Shown one piece after another: positions 45,228-55,762 of a stretch of 64,000 bases of DNA. The notes under the pieces were generated by a model, which saw nothing but the letters and a program-made list of their open reading frames with translations, searched no databases and was not told the origin of the DNA. This DNA comes from Chelonoidis abingdonii (taxonomy: Eukaryota > Chordata > Testudines > Testudinidae). A program made the position numbers and the translations under genes. Every line of letters starts with the position of its first letter. The stretch's first letter is position 1. Location of the stretch: positions 13,067,482 through 13,131,481 of the forward strand of contig NC_133770.1 of assembly GCF_003597395.2 (NCBI RefSeq), written 5' to 3'.

Positions 45228-45352
45228 GGATGACCAGATAGCAAGTGTGGAAAATCAGGAGAGGAGGTGCGGGGTAATAGGGGCCTATATAAGAAAAAGC
45301 CCACAAAATCGGGACTGTCCCTATAAAACTGGGACCTTTGGACACCCAAGTA
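45228..45352. mobile_element. hAT MITE, GGGTGACCAGA family
   Basis: The 7-bp repeat acatcta lies at 45221-45227 and 45353-45359. The body (gatgaccagatagcaagtgt, gtaataggggcctatataag, aaatcgggactgtccc) matches the copies at 9001 and 54115. Confidence 0.8.
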
Positions 45353-45359
45353 ACATCTA

Positions 45360-46299
45360 CTGAACTGCCTAGTGACAGGAAGGCCCCTGCCCAGGACTCA
45401 TTTGTGGAAGGTCGCACAAGTGGATGATGTGGAAGGAATTTAATGGCACACACCCAGAAATGGGACCCACAAGAAGGAGGACCCATCGAGGTTCACTGCC
45501 CACACTTCTGTGAACGGAAGTTCCCAGAGGCAAACATGTTGCTTGTCAGTTGAAACGGGCAGTTCCACCCTCTGCATTTGATAGTCTCAGCTTATTCAAA
45601 CCTCTTCAGTGCATGCCCGATATGAGTTTGGACATATACACAGAAGCACAGTTACTTATAACTCTGCTGACTGTACCAGACACAATTAGGAAGGCACTTA
45701 GCTCAGTCATTAGATGTTCCTAAGCATATGTAGTAGATGCTCCTGTTTACATGCAGACTTCTTTTCCTGTCCAGGGCACTGTATTATACACTTTAAATGT
45801 GGATATTTTAGCATTTGCCGTCCCTCCTCTGCAATCTGCTGATTTGGAAACTGTTTGAAAATTCCAGCTCCGAGACCTCATTTGTCTCACCTTGTGTGTA
45901 AAGTGAGGTGTGCATAATCCACACAAAGCAGAAGTCCTCACATCCGTGAAGAGCTGATGGACCGTAGGATGCTGGCTCTCCTTCTTGGTTTCCAGCTGCC
46001 TCTATGGAGATCTAGCCTCTTCGTTGTGCGAATGGCAATTAAAAATATGTTAAATGCTTTCCTGACGTTCCTTTCAGATGCCAACTATTGCTGGGGCTGG
46101 CGAGGGATGCTGTTGTGATTAATTATTTGCATTATGGTAGGGCCTAACAGCCTCCCCTGAGCTTAGTGCCCCAGTATGCTGGGCACTGGACACTCACAAA
46201 GGAAGCAGTTACACACTAAATAGAAAAGACAAAGGAAGTAGCACTGTTCCCTTGTGCTCCCCTGTCTGCTTTAATGTAGCTACCTCTTGTCTTTTCTCT
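45360..46299. other. Unassigned DNA
   Basis: No repeat or gene is recognised. About 45770-46140 is AT-rich, non-repetitive sequence that could be conserved non-coding DNA. Confidence 0.4.
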
Positions 46300-46425
46300 T
46301 ATGCTTAAACTGCAAGCTTTGTGGGACGTGGATCTTCCTGTGGTTGTACAGTGCCTAGCACAATGGGGCCCTGATGCAGGGCTGGGCTGACTAAGGGCTA
46401 CTGTCATACAAACACTGTAATTATA
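46300..46425 (+). repeat. L2/L3-type 3' tail
   Basis: The strings aaactgcaagctttgtggga, gtacagtgcctagcacaatg and ggccctgatgcagg match the tails at 14720 and 57110. Confidence 0.6.
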
Positions 46426-46540
46426 CCCATTTTATAGCTGAGGCATTGAGGAGCAGACGTTCTATGGCAGAGACAAGAATTGAACTCAGTTCACTAAGGC
46501 CCAGACCAGCGCTTTAGTCACAAGATGAGTCTGCCTCTCT
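46426..46540 (-). repeat. MIR-type SINE fragment
   Basis: The strings attttatagctgaggcattg and caagaattgaactcagttca read as reverse-complement MIR. It directly follows the L2/L3-type tail in the opposite sense. Confidence 0.6.
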
Positions 46541-47625
46541 TTGAATTGCCAATGGGAGGGGAGGTGTGTGACACTCCTTGGGCAGGGGCTTTAAGGAAAA
46601 GGCCACATATCACAAGACTTGTGAAAAACAAAGCCTAAGCTCTGGCAGCACTGAGATGGCCATGCAAAAATGACTGGTCTGACCATCAGTGCAATATGCA
46701 TTCACACTTGTTTTTGTCACACGCACTCTCTCTCCATAAACATGAAATCCTCGGACAAGAACTCAGTCAAACAAACAATCACAAATCCATTTGTTTGAAT
46801 AGTATTTCCCCAGCTCTGCTCAAGACATTTTCCCAATACAGGGCCCTGGAAATGAAGGTCAGAGCTATTTGGTATCCTCTGATGTTGGCAAATGAAAGGG
46901 TGTCGCCTGCTGTGCCGTCTTCTAAAAATATCGTGCACATTCTGAGTGACTTAGCTTGACCGTGTGCAAGGATGCAGCATTGTAAATGGTGGGAGGGGAC
47001 TGTGAAGAGGGAAACTGCCAAGGAAAGGGTAGCGATATCCAACTGAGGCTGGCCTTTTTTTAGGCACTGCGTGCACATTTCCTCCTTCACAGGCAGAGCT
47101 CTCAGCAATGAGGGACAGTGTGTGTGTGTACATGGGGGAGGAGAGACACCTAGGAAAACTTTACAATCTATCATTGGTAGAGTGCCCACAAGTTTCTGCA
47201 AGATGCAGTCCCTCAGAACAAAGCATGTGGGCCTGATTTGGGACTGTTTTCCAGCTGGAGGATCCGGTTGCAGATAGGAGGGTTGTGTGGTGTTCTGCAG
47301 CCCTTCCTTCCCGATTTATAATACACTGACCTGGCACCGCTACTCTGTGGAAACTGGCATGCAATTAGAGACCAGGCACCACGCCACTTTGACAGATGGT
47401 GGTTAGGGTTGGCGTGCTGGATGAAGGGCATGCACATCTCCTTTGAGTGGGGAAGGAGGGGTCCAGTGGCTGTCCATGAATATCTAAACAGTAGCTTGCA
47501 CCTCATGCCAAGGGGCTCAAGGCTTGAATAACTGCAAAGCTAAGAACTGCTTCCATGACCATGTCAGGAGAGTTTCTGGCTCTGTTGAGTCAAGCTTAGT
47601 ATAGAGTCATGGGGTGAATGCCTAG
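46541..47625. other. Unassigned DNA
   Basis: No gene or repeat is recognised. Minus-strand open frames of 60-140 codons at 46717-47506 show no known domain. Confidence 0.4.
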
Positions 47626-48180
47626 TGTGATGGGGTGTGTACCCCATGCAGGCGCTGAAGGGTCGAATGAGGGCCTGAGAGGCCAATTAACATACCTAGC
47701 AGCACCTGCGAGAGAGAAAGCCAGGCTCCATTGATAATGAAGACAAGCTGGGCCGGGGCTGGGTGGAAGTTTGTAGTAGAGTCTGTAGTCACTCCCTGGG
47801 AGACAGAAGAGTAGGAAGAGATCCAGGAAGGCAGTAAGGAGTAGACCTTGGGGTCCCTGGAGTGGAACCCAAAGGGCAAAGAAGGTCTGGGTTCCCTTAC
47901 AGCCACTGAGAAACGTGAGGGAAGGGTTGTAAGGACCCCGGAGCCTTGAGAGAGATGGAAGACCTGCTGCAAGGTCATTGGACTATCGCTGGGTTGGACT
48001 CTCCATTACCCCAGAAGGGATGGTCTAAAGCATGACCCAGCTGGAGGGCCAAGGTGCAGGAAGAGAGACCACTGCAACGATGGAGTGACCATTGGCAGGG
48101 GGCATCATATATGGATAGGCAGCTGCTATGCCACCCCTGGTCACAAGGAAGTGCTCCTATGCTAAGTGAACCCCTTTGGG
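47626..48180. repeat. LTR-like element, right end unclear
   Basis: It starts tgtgatggggtgtgtacccc, the same style as the LTR-like start at 13789. It continues with purine-rich text such as cccagctggagggccaagg. No matching ccccatcaca end was found, so the right limit is a guess. Open frames on the minus strand (118 and 186 codons) have no retroviral motif. Confidence 0.45.
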
Positions 48181-48465
48181 GGGGTGTTTCATTCATGCTG
48201 GAGAAAGCCCATATCAAAGTGAAAGAAGGGGGTGATTTAGTTTTGGTTAACTCCTTCAGTGCTGAACAAGATGCTAGGCAGGGTCTGTGATGCAGGCTAC
48301 TCTGTTGTGGCCAATCACATGATCTTGGCATCACCTTGTTCACTTGAATTCTGCAAAATCTGGAGTAACTGTGTAGTTTGTGCGTAGCCAAGAATAAAAT
48401 TTGAGCCACTGTCCGTACCTCTATCATTGGATCTCTTCCGTGATATGTTTTTCTCAAGGGGGAAG
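48181..48465. other. Unassigned DNA
   Basis: Nothing is recognised. Confidence 0.4.
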
Positions 48466-48467
48466 GA

Positions 48468-48605
48468 TGGTCTTGTGGTTCAAGGGGAGGCAGATGATCT
48501 TTGGTAGTGCTGGGAATTGAACAGAGTTTTCCCATATGACCTTGAATAAGTCACTTTACCTCTCTGTGCCTCAGTTCCCCATCTGTAAGAGGGATAATAG
48601 GATTC
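48468..48605 (+). repeat. MIR-type SINE
   Basis: The strings tgaccttgaataagtcactt, acctctctgtgcctcagttc and cccatctgtaagagggataa are a clear MIR core. Confidence 0.8.
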
Positions 48606-49178
48606 TTCCCTTGTCTCACATTTAGCTGAGGTCCTGGCCCATCTTTTTCAAAGCTATGCCAGGGACAAGGCAGAACAAAATGAAAATACAATTCCACGCA
48701 GGATGAACAGCAGAGAGAAAAGCAGTAAGAAGATGATGGCTGAGACTTAGCCTCAACAACTGAGACTGTAGTTGGTGGTTCCTGCAGAGCAGTCTTGTTA
48801 TAAGAATATATGAGAGGCATCTGGCATGAAGGAATAATAAAGTACAGTGCCATGCTTACTGAGTGAGATCCAGGGAACAATATTGGTTATGGACATAAAT
48901 CTCTGAGAAGGTGAAGGTGGTGAATGATGATGATGATGTTAAATAAGGTGAAGGTAATCTGAATTCCTTTAATATGCCATTCCTGAGATGGGAGAGAGCA
49001 AACCACATAATATATTTTGGAGGAACTGATGTATGAGAGAGTAAGAGATTCTCCCATCCCCCCCTCATTTGAGGAGGCTGGAAAGCAAATTCACCATGGA
49101 GTTTTAGATCCTTAACATGAGCAAAACAAAGAATAAGAGGAGAGTAAATGGTGTTATAAGAACAGCATGAGGGATCTG

Positions 49179-49213
<35 letters not shown>

Positions 49214-49350
49214 GGTGTATTCTTCCCCGCCCCCCTCTCAGAATACATTGTTTACCCATACCTTGGATGAACAAGTGCAAGCCATCCAGGGTGGTAGATC
49301 AAAGGTTTCTGAGAGCACATTCACTAGAATAAATGGGAGATTGGCACCCA
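48606..49350. other. Unassigned DNA with a TG microsatellite
   Basis: A (TG)n run of about 29 bases lies at 49184-49212. No gene is recognised; a 130-codon minus-strand open frame crossing it is incidental. Confidence 0.5.
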
Positions 49351-49724
49351 GGCCATGTCTACATGACACAATTTTGTTTACAAAAGTCAGGTTTCATTGA
49401 CAAAACAGTGGGGGTGTGCACACAACAATGCTCCTACACCAACATCATAAAACCACTTTGACACGCAGCATAAAGCTTTTTGCAACAAAGTTAGAGTAAC
49501 ACAATGTCCGTGTCAGTATGCTTGTTTATGTCACCCTAAGTGGCCCCCGGGAGGTATCCCACAATGCCCATCATGGCTACTTTGGTCAGCAGTTTCTACT
49601 CCACTGCTCTGCAGANAGGTACACAGGCATGAGCCCCTCCCCCTTTAAAGCCTTGGGAATTTTGGAAATTCCACTTTCTGTTTGCTCGGCATGGACAGCT
49701 CACGTCACCCCTTCCCAACTGACC

Positions 49725-50228
49725 ATGCCAGCTTTCTGCAGCAAATTCCCTGTCTGGAATACAGCAGAGTTGCTGGATCTGTTGGGTCTGTGGGGAGAGG
49801 AGGAGGCGCAGTCACAGCTCCAATCCAGCTGTAGAAACTTTGACACCTACGAGCAGATTGCTCATGGCATAGAGGAGAAGGGGCATGAAAGGCACATGCA
49901 GCAGTGCTGTGCTAAGATCAAGGAGCTGAGGCAGGCATACCAGAAGGCAAGGGAGGCCAACGTTCGCTTTGGTGTGGCACCAAGAGCATGCCGCTTCTAC
50001 AAGGAACTGCAACCCATCCTCGGCGGCGACCCCCGCCCCACCACCACCCAGAGCCCTGTGGATACTTCAGGGGGACTGGAGGCAGCAGCCAGCGGAGTCA
50101 ACCCCAATGATGAAGTGGTGGACGAGGAGGTAGAGTTGGAGGAAGATGTGGGACAGGAAACACGGATATCCGGTGATGTGGCAAACCAGGACATCTTTTT
50201 GACTTCGGAGGGATCTAGCCAGTCCTAG
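49725..50228 (+). CDS. Harbinger Myb/SANT-like DNA-binding protein
   Basis: The 167-residue product starts MPAFCSKFPVWNTAELLDLL and ends at a TAG. Residues about 9-90 form a trihelix-type Myb/SANT-like domain: a Trp-containing first helix (VWNTAELLDLLGLWGEE), a middle helix (FDTYEQIAHGIEEKGHER) and a third with Cys and basic residues (QCCAKIKELRQAYQKARE). They are followed by RACRFYKELQPILGG and an acidic tail (EEVELEEDVG). In Harbinger transposons this protein binds the transposon ends and helps bring in the nuclease. The upstream open frame from 49518 includes an N (49615) and transposon end sequence, so I chose the start nearest the domain. No stop or shift is seen. It sits back-to-tail with the broken nuclease gene. 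Confidence 0.7.
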   Translation: MPAFCSKFPVWNTAELLDLLGLWGEEEAQSQLQSSCRNFDTYEQIAHGIEEKGHERHMQQCCAKIKELRQAYQKAREANVRFGVAPRACRFYKELQPILGGDPRPTTTQSPVDTSGGLEAAASGVNPNDEVVDEEVELEEDVGQETRISGDVANQDIFLTSEGSSQS

Positions 50229-50584
50229 CGCTCTGGAGTGCCTGAAGCGGGAAAGGGGGAGCTTCGGAAAGTACTCGTTTTGCTTTGATACTACAGGTTA
50301 TATGAGGTAGAAGTGTTATTTTGTTACATGGTGCATGTCGGAGAAGGGATAGAAACTAACAACATTAGTTACTGTTTTCAATAGACAGTGTTTCTTTGTT
50401 TGTGACTTACATACGACAGTTGCAGCAAAAATTCATACACAATGGCAATCGGCACATTTGCAGACTACAATTAATGCTTAGACAGGAATCATTGTAGGGG
50501 TCATTCAAGGTGGCAAGTAAACAATGTCTGGCTGAACGCTTTACAGAAAGATGCATTACTGGGGCTCACTGTTAAATTGCTGCT
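50229..50584. other. Spacer between the two Harbinger genes
   Basis: Non-coding DNA lies between the converging 3' ends of the two genes. Nothing further is recognised. Confidence 0.5.
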
Positions 50585-53179
50585 TCAAAGCCTCTTTGAT
50601 TTGAATAACCTCCTGTTGAGTCCCTTTAACAGGCCTGGTGTCTGGCTGCTCAAAATCAGCCACCAGGTGATCCACCTCAATGCTTCACCCTGGGGAAACT
50701 TTTCCCCCTTAGCTTCACAAAAGTTACGTGGAGCACAGAAGGCTGCTATAACACTGGGAATATTTTCTTCATTGGGGTCTAGCCTGCCAAAAAGGCAGCG
50801 TTGGTGATACTTTAACCTGCCAAACACACATTCTACAGTCATTCTGCACCTGCTGAGCTTGTTGAAGCGAACTTTGCTGCTATGAAGGTTTCCATGTAAG
50901 GCTTCATGAACCATGGGAATAAGGAGTTGGCGGAGTCTCCCAGGATCACTATGAGCATTTGCACATCACCTATTGGAATCTTCTCATCTGGAAGGAAAGT
51001 CCCTGCATGCAGCTTTCTATACAGGCCAGTGTTCCTGAAGATGCGTGCATCGTGCACCTTCCCTGATCACCCCACATTGATATCAGTGAAATGACACCAG
51101 TGATCTACCAGCAGCTGCAATACCATAGAGAAGTAGCCCTTTCTGTTGATGAACTCTACCACAAGATGGTCTGGGACCAAAATTGGGATAGGCGTGCCAT
51201 CTATCACCCCAGTGCAGTTAATCCCATTGCCACAAAGCCATCCACTATTTCCTGAACATTGCCCAGAGTCACCGTCCTTCGCAGCAAAAGGCAATTAATG
51301 GCCCTTCACATTTGCATTACCACAACCTCCACAGTAGATTTCCTAACCCCAAACTGATTCATGACTGACTGGTAGCAGTATGGAGTTGCCAGCTTCCACA
51401 CAGCAATCACCACATGCTTTTCCAGCATGAGGGAAGCTCTCATTTTGGTGTCCTTATGCCTCAGGTCGGAAGCGGGGAGATGCTCCACACAAAGTTCAAG
51501 GTAGGTGGCCTTGCACATGTAATCCTTCTGCCCATCTGAGTTGGCAGCAACAAGGGCCGGGTTCAGTATCTATGGGTTCCGTTTCAATAACGCAATGCAA
51601 AACCGTCTCAAGCCCCCACCCAGTGACCTCGGACAATTACATACCACCACCCCCGGGGCACCTCTAGGAGGCAGTACTTCCCCTCTCGCAAGCACGGAGC
51701 CTGAGTGTAGCAAAAACCTTTTAATAACAAAGGGAAACAATGCGGCATTATGTTGGGGAAACACCACAAACAGGATTCATAACTTAAACCAGGAGCAAAA
51801 GACCCACCCCCAAGTAAGTTTGGCAGTGTCCTTTTTCTCTCAGGATCTTAAGTCCAACCATCCAAAAGATCACCCCAAAGTCCCAAAAGTCCAACACCCC
51901 ACAAGTCTCTTGAGTCCAGCAACCCAAAAATCCCCCAAAAGTCCAACAACCCAAAGGTCTCTGTCCCTGGTCAGTGCAACCCCAGAGTTCAAAAGTTTAT
52001 CTGCAGAGTTATACACCCCCGCCCCCAAGCTGGGTGGAAATGGGAGGGGGGGAGAAAGGGGCATGCAGGGTGTTAAGGGGCACCTTACATGGTCCAAGGC
52101 CGACTGCACCGCCTCTCCATGGGCTTCTGCTGCAGCCTTCACCATGAGCCGCTCCACTCCACTAGCCGTCCTTTGAGCCACTCCAGCCATCCCACAAACT
52201 GCTCCACACCGCACCGCTTCACTCCACTCACCATCCCATGGGCCACTCCAACCATCCCACAAACTACTGTGCTCTGCCAGCTGCTTAGCAATACAGCTTC
52301 AGGCTCGCCCACTAGTTAACACAGCACTCAGTGATCTTAGCTCTTCGTAATTTTAGCTCTTTAGTGGTTTTTGCTTGTAGTATGGGAGCTTCAGTGCTAG
52401 TGCACCATTACCCCAAAGTGAATTCAGCACAGCAGCCTGTAACTAGACTTTTAATAAAAGCAAAATTAGCTCTGCTATTCAACAGGGGAGAAAGTGGAAT
52501 TAGTGGTTTCCAGCCCTCAAAGGTGGGCTCATGCCATCAGATACAAATACCTGTCCCCAGCCTCTCTCAATTCACTGGGTTTTGGAACCCCTGTCCCTTG
52601 TCTAGCGAGTGCTCTTAGTTTCTGGTGAGATCTTTTGTCATAAAAGAGTTTCATTGTCCTTGCTTCACATAATCAGGGTAACAACACTTTATTCCTCCTG
52701 CCCCAATAACAGAGAAACTGGAGATCTCACATCAGCCAAAGTAACCATTTTGGGCTGCTAGGTGGGCTGGGTATGCCTATGCAAACAAGATCGGCCCCTG
52801 AAGTTCCTTTCCACAACTTGCCACAATTCACCACCAGATGTCAGCGTAGAGCTCATCCTGACTCTGCTTACACACATACAAAAGTTCTTCAGCCACTGCT
52901 CATCATCCCATATCTGCATCACAATTTGATCCCACCACTCAGTGCTTGTTTTCCAAGTCCAATAGCAACAGCCCACCTTGGCAGTTGCTTCATGAATGCC
53001 AGCATCAATCTTAAATTGTTTCTTTCCATGGCACACAGCAGGGCAGGCACCACTGATTCCTGTTCAGATTTGCAGCTCATGAAATACTGCAGGATCAGCT
53101 GCATTATGTTCATAATGGTCATCACAAGACTAGAAAGCAGCGCAGGATCCATGCTTTCAGGCAGAGATGGCAGGCACAA
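50585..53179 (-). pseudogene. HARBI1-like DDE nuclease (Harbinger transposase), broken
   Basis: Pieces in order on the minus strand are: an N-terminal part with WWDQIVMQIWDDEQWLKNF (52758-53036); an HTH-like part with VWKLATPYCYQSVMNQFGVR (51306-51518); the first catalytic Asp in GVIDGTPIPI (about 51199-51201); the second in VHDARIF (51049-51051); ILGDSANSLFPWFMKPY; and the catalytic Glu in VECVFGRLK (50831-50833). The full DDE triad is recognisable. Lesions are a TGA at 51306-51308, a frame change near 51205, a TGA in place of a conserved Trp at 51067-51069, and another frame change near 50885. A further frame change lies near 53020. About 52870-51540 looks like an intron (donor GTAAGC after LYVC-type coding), now holding LTR-like DNA. 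It is not functional. Confidence 0.8.
51541..52770 (-). repeat. LTR-like insertion inside the Harbinger nuclease gene
   Basis: The text gggttcagtatctatgggtt to about 52320 is one I recognise as a turtle LTR-type repeat, read backward. It holds tandem-like agtccaacaccc/aagtccaacaaccc units (51840-51960) and ccatcccacaaactgctcc units (52180-52270). No open viral gene is seen. Ends and target duplication were not resolved; part of 52330-52770 may be original intron instead. Confidence 0.45.
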
Positions 53180-53529
53180 AGTTTACAGGGGCAGCTGAAA
53201 AACTGTGTGAAATATAGTCAGACGCCCTTGGAATTATGGGACAGAGAAAACTGCATCATGGAGCAGTGAGCCCACCCCCATGATGCACTGCAATCTATTC
53301 CCAGAACTCCTAGCAGGAGAAGGTGGTGACTTGCACAGTGGAATAGCTACCCACGGTGCACTGCTCTCTCTGTTGGTGCTAGCGCATCAACCGTGGATGC
53401 ACTCTTCTGACACAAGGAGCATTGGGTGAACATGCACAAGCAATGTAATTACAGGAGTTTATGAGCTTAACTCTATAGTGTAGACATGACCTTATTCATA
53501 AAGAAACTGAACATCATTCACATACATCA

Positions 53530-53948
53530 GCCTAGACACTGACTTCATGGGTGCTCCAGGGCTGAGCATCCACTGGCAGTCAAGCTCCCTCTTCTCCTCC
53601 CACGAGCACCTCCCCCACACCAGCAGCCCCACTGATCACTCTTTCCCCTCCCTCCCAGCACCTCCCGCTTACAGCAAATAACTGTTTCACAGTGTGCAGG
53701 TCAGTTCCGAGGAAAGTGGGGATGGGGTGCATCCGGGGGTGATGGAAAAAGGTGAGGAAGAGGCGAGGTGGGAGCAGAGCAGGGGCGTGAAGAGGCGGGG
53801 CAGTGGCAGAGCAGGAGCAGGAAGAGGCAGGGCAGTGGCACAGCAGGGGCCGGAAGAGGCGGGGTGGGGGCTTGGGTGAAGGGGTGGAGTGGGGGCAGGG
53901 TCCAGGGGTCAAGCCCCTCCCTGGGTAAAGGGGAAATCTGCGCCTATG
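53530..53948. mobile_element. Second copy of the CATAGGCGCCAAC family
   Basis: The left end cctagacactgacttcatgg and right end atctgcgcctatg are diverged inverted ends of the family at 44674. The interior repeats aggggcrkgaagaggcgggg units. Open frames inside (61-139 codons) are composition artefacts. It lies 38 bases beyond the Harbinger end. Confidence 0.65.
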
Positions 53949-54114
53949 CACACGAGGCCAGACTGCAGCTAATGACACAGACCCCTCTTTAAGGCACATG
54001 AAGTGCTCTGTATAAGAGCTAGGTATTCATTATTATTGTGAACCCCCGCTGAGCACATCTGCCTGGAGCAGGGATCCAATGGGCCAACCTGCTCCCAGCC
54101 CCTTCTCTGCTAGG

Positions 54115-54237
54115 CAGCTAGACCAGACAGCAAGCGTGAAATACCAGGACAGGGGTGGGGGGTAATAGGAGCCTATATAAGAAAAAGACCCCAAAATCAG
54201 GACTGTCCCTATAAAATTGGGACTTCTGGTCACTCTG
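54115..54237. mobile_element. hAT MITE, GGGTGACCAGA family
   Basis: The 8-bp duplication ctgctagg flanks it at 54107-54114 and 54238-54245. The ends cagctagaccagac and tctggtcactctg are CAG...CTG inverted repeats. This copy fixes the true ends of the family. Confidence 0.85.
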
Positions 54238-54245
54238 CTGCTAGG

Positions 54246-55200
54246 GATGGAACCACAAGTAAGACCCTAATCTGTTCACACCAGCTGAAATCTGTACCAG
54301 AACATTGTAGCCTGGTTCTAAACGGCGTTCCAAAGAATTTCCATCTCCTATTTGGAGTAAGCCAGGGTTTTTCAAAACTTCCCTAACTCGGTTTCTTTTA
54401 AAATCAAACAAAGAAATACATTTAGTTCTTTTTGGCCTCCTCCTAGGTAGCTGGGCGGTAACCTAGACTGTGCCCTTGATCTGAATTCAGTTAGCTAGGA
54501 GAGCACCAGCAGCCAGTGAGAACTAGAGGACAGAATGAAAGGAAAGTGTGATTGATAACCGAAGGGTGTTGAACGTCGCGTGTTTTCCCCTTAATCTTTC
54601 ACATCACAAACCATTTCCACGCTGTCTGAAAAATTTAAACAAAAGGAATAATGGGGGTGATGCAGAGCTGTGATTTTTTTCCCTCTCCTCCTCCCTCCCC
54701 TCATCGGTGTTGTTACAAATAAGTGAAGAAGAAAGGCAGGGAAGACAGTAGATACCCAGAGACTTTATATAGGGTATGGGAGCCAAAGCCCTCTGAAATC
54801 AATGAAAGACTATTCACTGGGGTTTGGGTCTGGGCCATAGTGTGTTTTTATTAGCCAGCAGGAACTGTCTGGTTCTGGTTAGAAGACTGTACACAAGATC
54901 CCAATCCCTGGGCTCTGGGATTGCTTGGGTCCAGAGAGGGACTTGGTAAATTGGGCTTCCCTTTCTTTAAAAGGACCAAATCAGACACACAAGCCAAAGA
55001 ATAACTTTGGGGGAGTCGGAGTTCAGTCTTGAATCCATATGTCAGTCCTTGTTCATCTCCAGTTCTGATTTCAGAGCCCACTTGGTCACATAAACCAGAG
55101 CAAGGCTTCTTGGTGGCATGATGGGGAAATTACATCCCACTGCGAATTCAGTTAGGCTGCCTTGGGGAGGATTATTCAGCAACGAGCTGAATAGAACCCC
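54246..55200. other. Unassigned DNA
   Basis: No gene or repeat is recognised. Confidence 0.4.
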
Positions 55201-55204
55201 CACT

Positions 55205-55392
55205 CATGCCCCAGGGAGCACCACAATTGGGAGTCAGGGGACCTGAGTTCTATTCCTTGCTTCTCTACTGACTCACTTAAGTTTTGTGCCTCAGTTTCCC
55301 CATCTATAAATTGAGAGTAGCTATACTTACGAAACTATGTAAAGTTCTTTGAGATCTGCCATTGACAAGCATTATACAAGGGCTGAACGTGA
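55205..55392 (+). repeat. MIR-type SINE
   Basis: The strings gggagtcaggggacctgagt, tgtgcctcagtttccccatc and taaagttctttgagatctgc follow MIR and its 3' part. Confidence 0.75.
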
Positions 55393-55587
55393 TTAAACAC
55401 AGTAGGTGGATTCAACTGGATACATTTACGACCAGCAACAAAGCTATTTATTGTGGTACATGCTAAGACACCAATGACCAAATATCATGCTTCAGGACAT
55501 AAACTGAGAGCCAAAGAAGTCAGGCAGTTATTTTTTTTTTAAACCTGCACCCTGCATTATACAATTAATTGCTCAGCTATATTGTGA

Positions 55588-55762
55588 GAAACTTGAGAAG
55601 TTTGGCTGCTATCAGTCTACAAAAGGAGCCAGTGTTTTGAGTTTTGGCTTGCCAGAACACATAAGGTGTCCACCCACCCAAACACCCATGGACATTCCCT
55701 GGCATAGGAGCCCATCTGATTTTAAGAGAAAGCCTTCTCTTCTCAGAGTGTGATTTCTGTGA
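55588..55762 (+). repeat. Local direct duplication, copy 1 (175 bp)
   Basis: It matches 56888-57062 without any insertion or deletion; I count six substitutions in 175 bases. The copies are exactly 1300 bases apart in the same orientation. Confidence 0.9.

Larger units (their letters stand above)
49351..53491. mobile_element. Two-gene PIF/Harbinger transposon with LTR-like insert
   Basis: The ends ggccatgtctacatgac and tagtgtagacatgacc share the inverted core (g)gycatgtctaca. TTA follows the right end (53492-53494); the left flank is cca, so the 3-bp duplication is no longer intact. Inside are a plus-strand Myb/SANT-like gene and a minus-strand HARBI1-like nuclease gene, the two genes expected of this superfamily. 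Foreign LTR-like DNA interrupts the nuclease gene. The transposon cannot move itself now. Confidence 0.8.

Noticed and set aside
47975..48535. 186-codon minus-strand open frame
   Set aside because: It overlaps an LTR-like element and a MIR, and has no recognisable domain or retroviral motif.
49184..49212. TG run as a functional element
   Set aside because: It is an ordinary dinucleotide microsatellite with nothing around it to suggest a role.
49518..49724. Upstream extension of the Myb/SANT-like open frame
   Set aside because: It contains an ambiguous base and transposon end sequence, and the domain begins after the ATG at 49725.
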